Assembly: GCA_020205615.1 (NCBI GenBank)
Contig: CM035171.1
Coordinates: 6,706,399 to 6,770,398, forward strand
Origin: Panax quinquefolius
Taxonomy: Eukaryota; Streptophyta; Magnoliopsida; Apiales; Araliaceae
Direction: 5' to 3'
DNA length: 64,000 bases
The notes beneath the pieces are model-generated. The model was not told where the DNA came from, searched no databases, and was given only the letters and a program-made list of their open reading frames with translations. Of this stretch, positions 35,676 to 48,020 are shown piece by piece (within the stretch, counting starts at the first letter, position 1; every line of letters begins with the position of its first letter). The position numbers were made by a program, and so were the translations under genes.

Positions 35676-37543
35676 TGAAAGTAGTATGCACACAAAGCCA
35701 ATCATGTTTGATGATAAAGCATATACTTTGTAACAATCTTATTCATTTATTAATAAAAAGTATTAATTTATTAAAGGCTTTTAATTATCTACATGATCTT
35801 TGTTTTATAATATGTGATAAACCCATAGTTTTAAGCAATGCTTTTAGAATAATGATGATGATCATTCTAATGAGATCTAAATTCTTAGAAAGCTTAAAAC
35901 TAAAATAGTTCCCAATCATTGGATTACTAAATTGGGGATTAGTGAATCCGGATAGATTGGTACATACGTTGCTTGCTCTTGGATGAGGATGATTGATCTC
36001 ATGATCATTTATGTAAAGACACTAAAGCAAGTATGTAGGTGCTTATTAGAGAATAAGTTCATTTGAACGCGTTGACTCGCTAAGGAATACCTAATGGAGT
36101 TTTATTTGCTGTCAATAGGAATTCCTCTGTAGTGATAGTAAGACAAGTAATCCTTGGACTTGAGATCATCATAGTATCTTGTGTATGATGAGTTATACTT
36201 TGACTTATTCCTTAAGACCCTTAGGGTATATCAAAGGTATGCTTGGGTATAATAAGTTGTACATGGAGATAATGTATGATCAATAAAGAATCTACCACTT
36301 CTAATAAAAGAAGATAAATGTCTATGTGATTCGATAAATGACAACCCAAAGAGTCCTTGGCGAAGCGAATGAAATTAGAAAGGAGTTTCTAATTTGCATT
36401 ATTTGAGTTGTGCGTTTAAGGATCGAAATACATATAATTAAATAAAATAAGACTTGACAAGAATTCCATGTCTTATATTTAATTGGGACATTGTATGGTG
36501 GAAGGATTGAATTGTGCGCAATTATTTACTCAAAGGTTCTTTAATGATTAATGTTGAAATCTATATTATCTGGAAAGTCGTTGATCGCTGGGAGGCTTAT
36601 CCCTATTGTAGAATAAATATTATTTATTTAAATAAATTAATTATTTAATTTATTTATTTAAATAAGATTAGAATTGTTCTAATTGATTTATTCACAACCT
36701 ATTAATATGGAGAACCTAAAGGTCACACCATAAAAAGGAAGAATAATTATTTAAGAAGTTAATGGCATAATCGTAATAATATGTTATGTATATTTAATTT
36801 AATCTATGGTGATAGAATAAATTAAATAGCTTAATATTATTATTTAATATTTTAGAAATATTAAATATAAATTAATAAGAGGAGTCTTATTAATATTATT
36901 ACAATTATTATTATTTTAATTTCTAAAGAGTTTAGGAATTAATTTAATATAAGTACTCTCATTTATTCCTAATTGGATTAGGAAGGAAAATTAGTTAAAG
37001 GAGTTTAATTAATTATCCCTAATAAGATTAGGGAGCTTAATTAATTAAAAGAATTAATTAATTAAAAACCCAATTCCTTAATTGTTAAGGTGGGTTGCCC
37101 ACATCTATAAATAAGAGGAGTCTTATTATGGGTGGGATGGGTTGTTGACTTTTACAACGTAATAATTCCAATTTGTTGGAGAGTACCCTTTTTCTATAGA
37201 GATAGGAAAAACTAGGGTTTGAGCCATAAACACCCATCTTCTTGAATTTTCTTCTTCCTTGGTGGATCACCTCTGAGAGGCCAAACATTTGGGTGGCTAA
37301 CGTTGATCAAAGGAAGGAACCAAACCCGGTGGATTCAAGATTGAGCGAAAGGATTTGGAGGTGAACTTGTACTGAGGAAGCTCGATCTTCAAGGGTATGA
37401 TTTATTCTTTATCTTTTCGTTTAATTAATAATTATGCATAAAGGGTGATCCGGTATATGGTTTGTAAATTTTAAACTCGATTTTTCCACGCTTAAGCACT
37501 TTTTATGCAATTTGATTGCATCCATGAATATTACAAACCTAAC
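35676..37543 (+). repeat. Copia-B 3' LTR
   Basis: 1868 bp, 'tgaaagtag' to 'acaaacctaac'. Tekay-3 coding sequence resumes immediately after it. Confidence 0.88.
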
Positions 37544-38790
37544 GAGAATGAGTGCGATGATGTCAAGTATAATGACAGAGCCAACTTTAATAGAAAAGTT
37601 AAGGTTGCTCGCCAGCCCAATCTTGAAAGGATGCGTATGAAAGAAGAAAGTAAAGAAGGAGCTATTAGGAAGCGAGAATTGATGAAGAAGGAATACTTGA
37701 GTCCACTCTAGACTTTGTGTTCCTAACGACTACGATTTGAAGTACAAAATTATGATGGAGGCACACAATACGCCATTTGCAATCCATCCTGGAAGTACTA
37801 AATGTATCGTGATCTTCTACATACATTTTGGTGGAACAATATGAAGAGAGAGATTGCAAAGTTTATCTCGATGTGTTTAACTTGCAAAACGTGTAAAGCG
37901 GAGCATCTTGTACCTAAGGGTCCGTTGCAACCACTTGAGATTCGGAATGGAAGTGGAACACATTACTATGGATTTCTATGACGGGTCTTCCTACTACGGT
38001 TTCTCAAGGCATCAATACTATTTGGGTTATTGTTGATAGATTAACCAAGTCTCCTCATTTCTTTCTTGCCGATCTGGAGACTTATTCCTCGAACGTCTTG
38101 CTAGTATGTGCGTGAATGAGATTGTGAGGTTGCATGGCATGCCTGTATCCATAGTTTTGGATCGTGACCCAAGATTCACTTCAAGATTTTGGGTTAGCTT
38201 GCAAAAAGCTATGGGCACAGATTTGCGATTTAGTTCGACATACCATCCCCAAACGGACGGACAATCGAGAGAGGACTATTCAAACTCTTGAAGATCTATT
38301 AAGACTACGTGTCCTAGACTTCAAGGGTAGTTGGGATAAGTATTTACCATTGGTGGAATTCTCCTACAACAACAGCTTATCGTGCAAGTATAGGTGTGGC
38401 TCCATTCAAGCATTATATGGATGAAAATGTCGTTCTCCAATATGTTGGGATGAAGTGGGTGAAGCAACATTGTTGGGACCCGAGTTAAGATGTATGACTA
38501 CTACGAAAAGATCCAAATGATTCGACAACGTATACAAACGGCACAAGATCGACAAAAAGAGTTATGCGGATCTTCATCGAAAGGACGTGGAATTTAATGT
38601 AGGGGATCATGTATTGTTGCGAGTTGCTTCCATGGAAGGGAGTTACAAGATTTGGGAAGAGAGGAAAGCTCAATCCACGATTTATTGGTCCATTTCAAAT
38701 TCTTGACCGAGTAGGAAATGTAGCCTATAGACTTGCGTTACCTCCGAAAAGTATGTCTCGTGTTCATAATGTGTTTCACATATCACATTT
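37544..38790 (+). pseudogene. Tekay-3 integrase
   Basis: Resumes after Copia-B with 'NRKVKVARQPNLERMRMKEE', then an HHCC-like segment ('HPGSTKC' near 37790, 'CLTCKTCKAEHL' near 37880-37905). The core holds '[13 protein letters not shown]' (about 38025-38060), '[13 protein letters not shown]' with the second Asp (38155-38195), and '[13 protein letters not shown]' with the Glu region (38240-38275). The C-terminal part is 'DVEFNVGDHVLLRV' and 'KLNPRFIGPFQILDRVGNVA' (38585-38720). The D-D-E residues survive but shifts break the frame. It would act in the nucleus to insert cDNA. Confidence 0.88.
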
Positions 38791-39060
38791 CAGAATATAT
38801 GAAAGACCAGAACCACGTTATTGAGTTAGAACCCCATTTGAGATAGCCAAGAAGACTTAACGTATGAGGAGGTACACATCAAGATCTTGGATAGGAAGGA
38901 GCATGTCCTACGCATGAAGGTCATACCACACGAAGTTAAAGTTTTGTGGAGGAATCATGCTATAGAGGAAATGACCTCGGGAATTGAAAGCGGAAATGAA
39001 AGCGAGGTATCCTCACCTTTTGAAACACCAGTATCGTGACGTCGATTTCGAGGACGAAAT
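38791..39060 (+). pseudogene. Tekay-3 integrase tail / chromodomain region
   Basis: Reads 'LTYEEVHIKILDRKEHVLRM' and 'EVKVLWRNHAIEEMT' near 38865-38970, ending in the 'ERKARYPHLF'-like end. This is the C-terminal module of plant Tekay/Del chromoviruses, which in that family binds modified histones and directs insertion to heterochromatin. Only the match to the family supports that role here. Confidence 0.78.
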
Positions 39061-39077
39061 TTCATAAGGAGGGAGGT
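39061..39077 (+). promoter_or_regulatory. Tekay-3 polypurine tract
   Basis: 'ataaggagggaggt' directly upstream of 'TGTAAGACC'. Same layout in inverse at 6101 and 50797. Confidence 0.75.
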
Positions 39078-41823
39078 TGTAAGACCCCAAAATTTTTAAA
39101 TAAAAGGAATTTCCTTTATTTATTATTTTGAAATAGTAAGGGTTGATTTGATTAATGTGGATAGTTAAGGGTTAAATACGCAAATATTTCAAAAATAAGC
39201 AAAGTGGTTATAAAATATTCATTATCGCTTGGGGAATATTCATTTGGTCGTGGGAATATTCAATGCGTTTGGGAATATTCGCATGCGACGGCGCAACCAT
39301 GTGGGGCCCCATAACGGAAAGCGATTGGATGAAGAAAAACGACAAATATAAGTTGTTTTTAAATAATCAGGCGTAGTTATTACAATTAATCTTGTTGGAA
39401 TACCCGTGGTTAAAACACACTAATACGCGTTGTTGAACAAGAGTACACCAGATTGCACCAATTATTGATTCTTACGTAAGAAGGCACTACTCAATAATGG
39501 TTACGATAATTACTGCTCAAAGATTTTATTGAGTTAATAATTGTTTGCGTTGATATTTTATATTCTTTGTTGTTTCAATAATTGTCATTACACGATATTT
39601 TCATTATCGAAGCAATAATTCATATTATCCGAATAATATTATTAGATAACATTATTGGCAATGTCTAGAAAGTTACATTCAAGGAGAGGTTTGGTCACCT
39701 AATTGCGCGCCAAGAGTTAAGAAATTCTTATTGAAAGCCCCTCTTTCTGAACCCGCCGGTTGTCAATATTGTGATTCTCGTAATATTATTTGTGAATAAT
39801 TAATTATTGATTTATATGATGAGGAAAATATTGATTTTATGTGGATATAGATGGAGAAAATTTTTAAAATGACAATTGTTGAAAATTAATATTTTATCTT
39901 TTTCGATAAAATAATTCATTTAAATATATTATTTTAATAATATATTAATTCTATGATATTTTTACAACGAATGTGGGATATATGAGTATACGAGGAGGAA
40001 GAGTATTTTTGTTACAATAAATGTTTAAAACATGTTAAACATGTCGGTGGGACCCCATTTATTATTTGAAATTTGATTATAGCTTTGTAAAATCGCCTGG
40101 TTTGTGGATTTCTTTGGTCAATTTCTATTTGGAATTTGGAAAAACTTTCTTCTATAAAGTTGTAGAGAATTGAAATTTCTATAAAAACACGCGAGATTCG
40201 AATTTTCTGATGAAAGGGCTATTTATTATGAATTATTGAACTTCCGAAGCTTCGAAATAATTGATTTTTGGGAGTTTAAAATATTTTTTGTAAGAAAAAC
40301 GTTTTTTGTTGTAATTGAGTGGCTCACATGTGTTATAAATGATCTGAAATCAGATTTCTAAGGTGGGCTTGAATATTTTTAAGAAATATTATTATTTTAT
40401 TAAATTTTCTCGCTTTTGGTGTTCTAAAGATTTTCCTATAAATAGGGTCTTGGGTTAGAATTGAAAATCACACCGTAAACTCAAGTTTTCTCTCTCTATA
40501 TTATCGAAGCGTATTCTTGTGAGTATTTTGAGTATACTTTGAGTATTGCTAGCGGTTTGAAGTTCCTTCAAAGACTATACCCTTGATTCTAGCTAGAAGA
40601 CCGATCTTTCGAGGTAAGGGATGTTATTTTCTTCTCAAATGATATTATTTCTTCAATATCATTATCTTTGAAATATTGGTTGAAACTTTTTATCAAATTT
40701 GGAACTTTTTCATGCCTCGGGGTTACTATTCATGAGTTACTATTCACGAGTACTATTCAAGTGAAGCGTGAAGATGTTTTTTTGTAGAATTTCTATCTTT
40801 TGGTGTGAGATACTTATTCACGATATACCAAGACTATTCACATATACTGAAGACTATTCACCTAAAAATAAAATTTTTTCTTTTGTCCAAAATATCTATT
40901 CGGATACTAGCTTTGATTGTATCCATGTTTTGATCATTCTTGAATTTTACACCACTATGATTATTTTTGAGGTATTTTTGACGTGGATAAAACCAAGTAC
41001 GAATCCTTAATCCTTAATCCTTGTCATTTTGTTTCAATCGGATTCGCTTTCTTTAAAAAAAAATATTTTTCATCATCCTCGGTCTTAAATGATGATATTA
41101 TGGAATATCTTTGGCCCGTAGTGCAAAGATGAATGATTTCTTAAGAATATCTTTGGCATGTAGTGCAAAAGATGAATGATTTCTGAAGAATATCTTTGGC
41201 CCTGTAGTAGTAAAGATGAACAGTGTTTAAATGAACATGACCAACTAATGAATATCTTTGGCACAGTAGTGCAAAGATGAATATTTGATTTCGTGATGTA
41301 TATTGATTGATGTTACAGGATAAAAGATAGAGCGATGAACTTTTAAATTCATACATAGAAGATAGTAGTTTGCATTCTCTACTTAACTCTTCTAATGAAT
41401 TATTATTTCACTGCGAATATTGATTTAAAATTTGTTGTCTATCGTGATTCTATTATATTTTTCTGTTGAAGACTAACGATAATTTGTTGTATATTATCTT
41501 AGTCATAATATTCTTTATTGAGCTAGTTGAGCTCACCCTTTTCCTTTTGTTCCATTTTTCTCGTGGAGGCGAGAATATAAAAGTGCAGCCGGGATATGGA
41601 ATGAAGGTTTTAGAAAAGGATTGTTTAGTAGTCCTCACCATTTTTGTAAAATAATGTATCAATAAATGTGATGAGGATTTATTTGAGTATAGATATTGTC
41701 TGAAGATAATATTTGTATTCAAACTCACAGCTTTCTTGTTGTAATAATAAAGTTGTAGTTGTTTCTGTACCATGTATTGACAACTCAGAATAGGTGATGT
41801 ATACCTATTTTGGGGGCGTCACA
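39078..41823 (+). repeat. Tekay-3 3' LTR
   Basis: 2746 bp, 'tgtaagacc' to 'gggcgtcaca', followed by the AAACT duplication. Intact reference for the interrupted 5' LTR. Carries the 'gaatagtaactcgt'-type array (40725-40865) and hairpin array (41100-41290). Confidence 0.9.
40436..40445 (+). promoter_or_regulatory. TATA box of Tekay-3 3' LTR
   Basis: CTATAAATAG with the same downstream 'ttctctctctatatta' stretch as at 23745. A 3' LTR promoter could drive read-out transcription into the flank. Confidence 0.6.
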
Positions 41824-42556
<733 letters not shown>

Positions 42557-42574
42557 GTTTGGCTCTGATGCCAC
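42557..42574 (-). promoter_or_regulatory. Copia-A tRNA primer binding site
   Basis: The minus strand reads GTGGCATCAGAGCCAA directly after the LTR end 'CCTAACA', close to the initiator tRNA-Met primer consensus TGGTATCAGAGC. Confidence 0.82.
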
Positions 42575-44446
42575 TGTTAGGTTTATAATATTCATGTGCG
42601 CAATCAAATTGCAAAATAATGCGGAAGCGTGTAAAAATCAGAGTTTAAAAATTTACAAACCATATACCCGGATCACCCTTTATGCATAATTATTAATTAA
42701 ACGAAAAGATAAAGAATAAAATCATACCCTTGAAGATCGAGCTTCCTCAGGTACAAGTTCACCTCCAATCCTTTTCGCGTTCAACTTGAATCCACCGGGT
42801 TTGGTTCCTTCCTTTGATCAACGTTAGCCACCCATGTGTTTGGCCTCTAGAGGTGATCTACCAAGGAAGAAGAAAATTCAAGAAGATGGGTGTTTATGGC
42901 TCAAACCCTAGTTTTCTATCTCTATAGAAAAGGGTACTCTCCAACAAATTGGAATTATGTCGTTGTAAAAGTCAACAACCCCCTCCACCCATAATAAGAC
43001 TCCTCTTATTTATTGATGTGGGCAACCCTCCTTAACAATTAAGAAATTGGGTTTTATTTAATTAATTAAATTCTTTTAATTAATTAGGCTCCCTAATCTT
43101 ATTAGGGATAATTAATTAAACTCTTTTAATTAATTTAACCTCCTAATCTTATTAGAATAAATGAGAGTACTTATATTAAATTAATTCCTAAACTCTTTTA
43201 GAAATTAAAATAATAATAATTGTAATAATATTAATAAGACTCCTCTTATTAATTTATATTTAATATTTCTAAAATATTAAATAATAAATATTAAGCTATT
43301 TAATTTATTCTATCACCATAGATTAAATTAAATATACATAACATATTATTACGATTATGCCATTAACTTCTTAAATAATTATTCTTCCTTTTATGGTGTG
43401 ACCCTTTAGGTTCTCCATATTAAACCTATTGTGAATAAATCAATTAGAATAATTCTAATCTTATTTAAATAAATAAATTAAATAATTAATTTATTTAAAT
43501 AAATAATATTTATTCTACAATAGGGATAAGCTCTCCTAACATCAAATCGACTTTCCGTATAATATAGATTTCAACATTAATCATAAAAGAACCTTTGAGT
43601 AAATAGTTACCGTGCATAATTCAATCCTTCCACCATACAATGTCCCAATTAAATATAAGATATGGAATTACCACAAGTCTTATTTTATTTAATTATATGT
43701 ATTTCGATCCTTAAATGTATAACTCCAAATAATGCAAATTAGAAACTCCTTTCTAATTTCATTCCGCTTTGCCAAGGACTACCGGGTTATCATTTATCGA
43801 ATCACATAGACATTTCTCTCTTTTATTAAAGTGGTAGATTCTTTATCGATCATACATTATCTCCATGCATAACTTATTATACCCAAGCATACCTTTGATA
43901 TACCCTAAGGGTCTTAAGGAATAAGTCAAAGTATAACTCATCATACACAAGATACTATGATGATCTCAAGTCCAAGGATTACTTGTCTTACTATCACTAC
44001 TGAAATTCCTATCGACAGCAAATAAAACTCCATTAGGTATTCCTTAGCGAGCCAATGCTTCGAAGAACTTATTCTCTAATAAGCACCTACATACTTGCTT
44101 TAGTGTTCCACACAAATGATCATGAGATCAATCATCCTCATCCAATGAGCAAGAACGTATGTACCAATCTACCCTATTCACTAATCCCCAATTTAGTAAT
44201 CCAATGATTGGGAACTATTTTAGTTTTAAGCTTTCTAAGAATTTAGATCTCATTAGAATGATCATCATCATTATTCTAAAAGCATTGCTTAAAACTATGG
44301 GTTTATCACATATTATAAAAACAAAGATCATGTAGATAATTAAAAGCCTTTAATAAATTAATATTTTTATTAATAAATGAATAAGATTGTTACAAAGTAT
44401 ATGCTTTATCATCACACATGATTGGCTTGTGTGCATATTACTTTCA
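42575..44446 (-). repeat. Copia-A 5' LTR
   Basis: 1872 bp; on the plus strand 'tgttaggtttataat' to 'catattactttca'. Inverse match to both Copia-B LTRs. This marks the right end of Copia-A. Confidence 0.88.
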
Positions 44447-44453
44447 TAAAACC

Positions 44454-44710
44454 TTAGTCATCTTACCACTAGAGCATCACAAATTAGCTATTAATATTTT
44501 GCAATGACTAATCTTTATATCAAAACATTTCATTCCCCCCCCCCCGCTCCCCCCAAAAAAAAAAAAAAATACACGATTACTACAATTTTGATAGCTTTTA
44601 TATAGGTAGTATTTTAATTTTTTTTAGGGAAATGAAATGTTTTGATATAAAGATTAGTCCTTGCAAAATATTAATAGCTAACTTGTGGTGCTCTAGTGGT
44701 AAGATGAATA
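44454..44710. repeat. ~81-bp inverted repeat with homopolymer-rich loop
   Basis: The left arm (about 44457-44537) and the right arm (about 44627-44707) are near-perfect inverse copies: 'gactaatctttatatcaaaac' in one faces 'gttttgatataaagattagtc' in the other. The 90-bp loop starts with poly-C and poly-A runs. It may be a foldback/MITE-type structure or two SINE-like copies head to head. Confidence 0.78.
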
Positions 44711-44745
44711 AAATTTACACTTCAGGTTGTGAGTTCAAACCAAGG
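44684..44745 (+). promoter_or_regulatory. SINE-like pol III A and B boxes
   Basis: 'TGGTGCTCTAGTGGTAAG' (44685-44702) fits an A box and 'GGTTGTGAGTTCAAACC' (44725-44741) a B box, at a tRNA-like spacing. The A-box part is also present, inverted, in the left arm of the repeat. This suggests a tRNA-derived SINE fragment; no poly-A tail or target duplication was found. Confidence 0.45.
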
Positions 44746-45043
44746 GAGACACAAATTTTTGGAAAAAATTCTAAAAAAAGTCACATCAAATCTGCCATGT
44801 GTTAAATTAAAATATAAAATGTCTCGTCAGATGTGTCACGTAGGCGCCACGTGTGCCACATCAGCAGGTCAACGCACATGTGGCGCTTGGGGGTTCAAAG
44901 TCAAAATTTTTGAATAGAAAATGACTCAGTTTGCGATGACCAGAAAAAAGGGCTCAATACCCAAATATTAGAAAAGTTCAGTGATCGACTTTGCATTTAA
45001 CCCCTATTAAAGATGATTTTATGAATTTTAATAATCATAGTTA
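44746..45043. other. GC-richer segment, possible MULE-type end
   Basis: No gene. Contains short repeats of 'cacgt..g.cgccacgtgtgccacatcagc' type (44830-44885). It ends 'gaaaagttcagtgatcgact' and 'gcatttaacccc', which resembles the terminal sequence of non-autonomous Mutator-like elements. The partner terminus was not found. Confidence 0.3.
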
Positions 45044-45088
45044 ATTTCCTAGCTTTTGACTATGAATATTTCCTAGCTTTTGACTATG
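45044..45088. repeat. 21-bp direct duplication
   Basis: 'atttcctagcttttgactatg' at 45044-45064 and again at 45068-45088, three bases apart, directly at the left edge of the small copia LTR. Confidence 0.85.
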
Positions 45089-45411
45089 TTATTATTCTTT
45101 TGAAGCAAACTGCATCAACACAATATATCATCATTGAGGCTAAATCGTTAGTTCTATTATTATTGTTATTATTATTGTTATAAAGTGATTCCCTCCAGAG
45201 GAAGGTACTCTCCCCCTCCTTTCTTCTTTTCTTCCGTGAACCATTCTTTCTTCCTCCGTGAACTTCAGCTTTGTCTATATAAGGCAATGATACTGAAGGA
45301 TATTATAGAACTTCTCTTGATTGTTTTTCTCTCTTTATCTCTTTCTTATTCTCTCCAAATTTATGGAATAATAATAATATCTTTCTATACTTTACTAAAA
45401 GTTTTATAACA
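45087..45411 (+). mobile_element. Small copia element 5' LTR (325 bp)
   Basis: Bounded by the inverted ends TGTTAT and ATAACA and followed by 'cgttatcagcacgaagctct', the junction and primer-site pattern of a large class of short-LTR plant copia elements. A TATA box, CTATATAAGG, is at 45275-45284, followed by a CT-rich stretch. Unrelated to the 1.87-kb copia LTRs. No 3' LTR was seen. Confidence 0.75.
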
Positions 45412-46033
45412 CGTTATCAGCACGAAGCTCTGACCAACTGAGACGGTAAAATTAAATTCTTGCAATTTCTTATTATACTACCGGTTTGGTTATACCACCA
45501 ATAATATAATTTTATTCTTACAATTGGCTTGGCTTTGTCGCCAATTATATTCTTTAACTGCCAAATTATATTTATGTTTTATTGTCTATTTTTAAATTAT
45601 GTTATTTACAGTGGTACCATCTATTCTTGTTGATCTTACAAGACTTGGTGGGAACTTTTTTACCACTTATTAAATTGTGGGAATAACATGTCTATGCGGA
45701 ATACCGCATGCGTGGTGAATAATCATTTGTATTTATTTCTTATTGACTTGTGGAAATAACCTGACTATGCGAATTACTACATGCCGGGTGAAGATTCATT
45801 TGCATTTTTGTACATATATTTTTTTGAACTATAATACTTGTATATACATTAACGATTGCATATTCTTTTTACTAAAATAATATACTAATAACATAAATAT
45901 AAGAATATTTATATTATTTATATTTGCATTTTATCACCACTTGAGGTTGTGACTTAGTTTATTTTTTCTATATCATAAATGCAATTATTTATTATTTTAA
46001 TAAATAATAAAATTGTGTTTTAACCCAGAATAG
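45412..46033 (+). other. Small copia leader
   Basis: Untranslated sequence between primer site and gag start, with two degenerate copies of 'cttgtgggaataac.tg.ctatgcg' (about 45675, 45755). No open frame. Confidence 0.5.
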
Positions 46034-46206
46034 ATGGCAAACTTGACAAAAATAGATTTTTTTAATTTTGAAAATCTATGGAGATAACTATTTGGCTTGG
46101 GCACTTGATGCAGAATTACACCTTAGTGCAAATGAGTTAGAAAAGACTATTGAATCAGGAAATACAGTAATTTCGGCACAAAATGCAAAAATCATAATTT
46201 TTCTAC
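46034..46206 (+). pseudogene. Small copia gag, N-terminal fragment
   Basis: ATG at 46034 starts 'MANLTKIDFFNF'. A frame shift at about 46080 leads into 'DNYLAWALDAELHLSANELE' and 'NAKIIIFLP', the typical opening of Retrofit/Ale-like copia gag proteins ('YL.WVLDAEIHL', 'KAMIFL'). It stops after about 57 codons where unrelated sequence begins, so all of pol is lost. Confidence 0.75.
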
Positions 46207-46600
46207 CCATCCCCATCCCCACCCACCCCTACAAAAAAAATAATATTTAGTGATTATGTATAATTGATATATCTAATAATAATTTATTTAATTGGATCAT
46301 AATAATAGTATGTTTGAAATTTAAAATATAGGTCGATCTATATTTGAACCATAATCATATGGTTCCAACCCATATAACCCATATTAAAAATGGTTAATAT
46401 GATTTTAGTTTTTAAATGGAACCATAAACATATTTTGAAAACCAAAACCAACCCAAAACTATATTTTGCCAGGCCTAACAGTATAATACCTTCATCTATA
46501 CCTCCATTTTTAATTTAGTCATGCAAGTATTATCAATCTTGCACCACCTCCCCTAATAGTACATGCATGTGAACAAATAGTTATAAGCATGCGAATTAAT
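46207..46600. other. No gene seen
   Basis: AT-rich sequence without an open frame or a match to other parts of the window. A 'ccatccccatccccaccc' run opens it. Confidence 0.5.
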
Positions 46601-48020
46601 AGTAATTAATTACTCATTTATCCGATTAATTACCCGATTAGTCAATATAACCTTCAGAAATCAATTATTATTGAAATAAATGTCGATTTTCACTAACACT
46701 AATAATCCCAACACAATGGAAATATCAATTTCATCTTTAATCAACACGAACTTATTCATCATTAATATTATAACTCACGATATTTAACAACTAGATCATT
46801 CCCAAGAAAGAGGGGCTTTCCGATAAGAATTTTTCCCTATTGGCGCGCAATTAGGTGACATAATCTCTCATCAATGGAACTTTCTAGACATTATCAATAT
46901 TCCAAATAATAATATGAATAACTTTGTCGTCTCAATTATTGATTTAATAATACTAAATATTATACAGATGATACTGTAACAATAATTGAATCAATAGTAT
47001 GAGAGATATTATTCAGCAATAACTGTAGCAATAATTGAGTATAACTGAGTGACTTCTCACGTAAGCATCAATAATCAATATCGTGTGCTACTATGCAACC
47101 ACGCGTGTAAGACCCCAAATTATTAATAAATGAAATTTATTTTCCTCTATTTATTATTTTGAAATAGTAAGGGTTAATTTGATTAATCTGGATAATTATG
47201 GGTAAAATACGCAAATATTTCGAATAAGCAAGTGGTTATAAAATATTCATTATTGTCGAGGAATATTCGTTTGGTCGTGGAATATTCGCATCGCTTGTGG
47301 GAATATTCGCATTTACCAAGCCAGCTTTTTATGGGCCCCATAACTAAAGCGATTGGATGAAGAAAACGACAAATATAAGTTGTTTATAAATAACGGCGTA
47401 GTTGTTACAGATTATCTTGTTGGAATACCCGGTGGTTAAAACACACTAATACGCGTTGTTGAACAAGAAGACACCAGGTATTGCACCAATTATTGATTTT
47501 TACGTGAAAGGCACTACTCAATAATTGTTACGAAATTACTGCTCAATATTTTATTTTATTGATTCAATAATTGTTGCATTGATATTTTATATTATCATTG
47601 CTTCAATAAATTGTCATTACACGTAATTTTCATTATCTGAGCAATAATTCATATTATCCGAATAATATTATTGGATAACATTATTGGCAATGTCTAGAAA
47701 GTTCTCCGCTCTAAGGAGAGGTTTGGTCACCTAATTGCTCGCCAAGAAGTGAGAGATCCTTATTGAAAGCCCCTCTTTCCCGGAACTACTTAGTCACCCG
47801 ATCTTGTGATTCTCATAATATTATTTGTGAATAATTAATTATTGATTTATATGATGAGGAAAATATTGATTTTATGTGGATATAGATGGAGAAAATTTTT
47901 AATGTGACAATTGTTGAAAATTAATATTTTATCTTTTTATGATAAAATAATTTATTAAATATATTATTTTAATAATATATTAACGTTGATATTTTTATAA
48001 TGAATGTGGGATATATGAGT

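Larger units (their letters stand above)
28392..37543 (+). mobile_element. Copia-B: Ty1/copia element inside Tekay-3 pol
   Basis: Plus-strand copia element with LTRs of about 1.87 kb (28392-30266 and 35676-37543). Internal order is primer site, a 2.4-kb non-coding leader, gag (about 32640-33480) and pol (about 33400-35640) in copia order: protease, integrase, RT, RNase H. The front half of RT is missing. It splits the Tekay-3 polyprotein between RNase H and integrase, and the two sides join sensibly once it is removed. The target duplication is not clear because the left junction is altered. Confidence 0.9.
13927..41823 (+). mobile_element. Tekay-3: Ty3/gypsy chromovirus-like element with two nested insertions
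   Basis: Plus-strand element bounded by AAACT duplications (13922-13926 and 41824-41828). The 5' LTR is 13927-14836 plus 23317-25140, split by a family-B element; the 3' LTR is 39078-41823. Internal sequence (25141-28391 and 37544-39077) holds gag, protease, RT, RNase H, integrase and the tail in canonical order, split by Copia-B. Without its insertions it would be about 10.2 kb with 2.73-2.75 kb LTRs, a normal size for plant Tekay/Del elements. Frame breaks are many. Confidence 0.92.
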
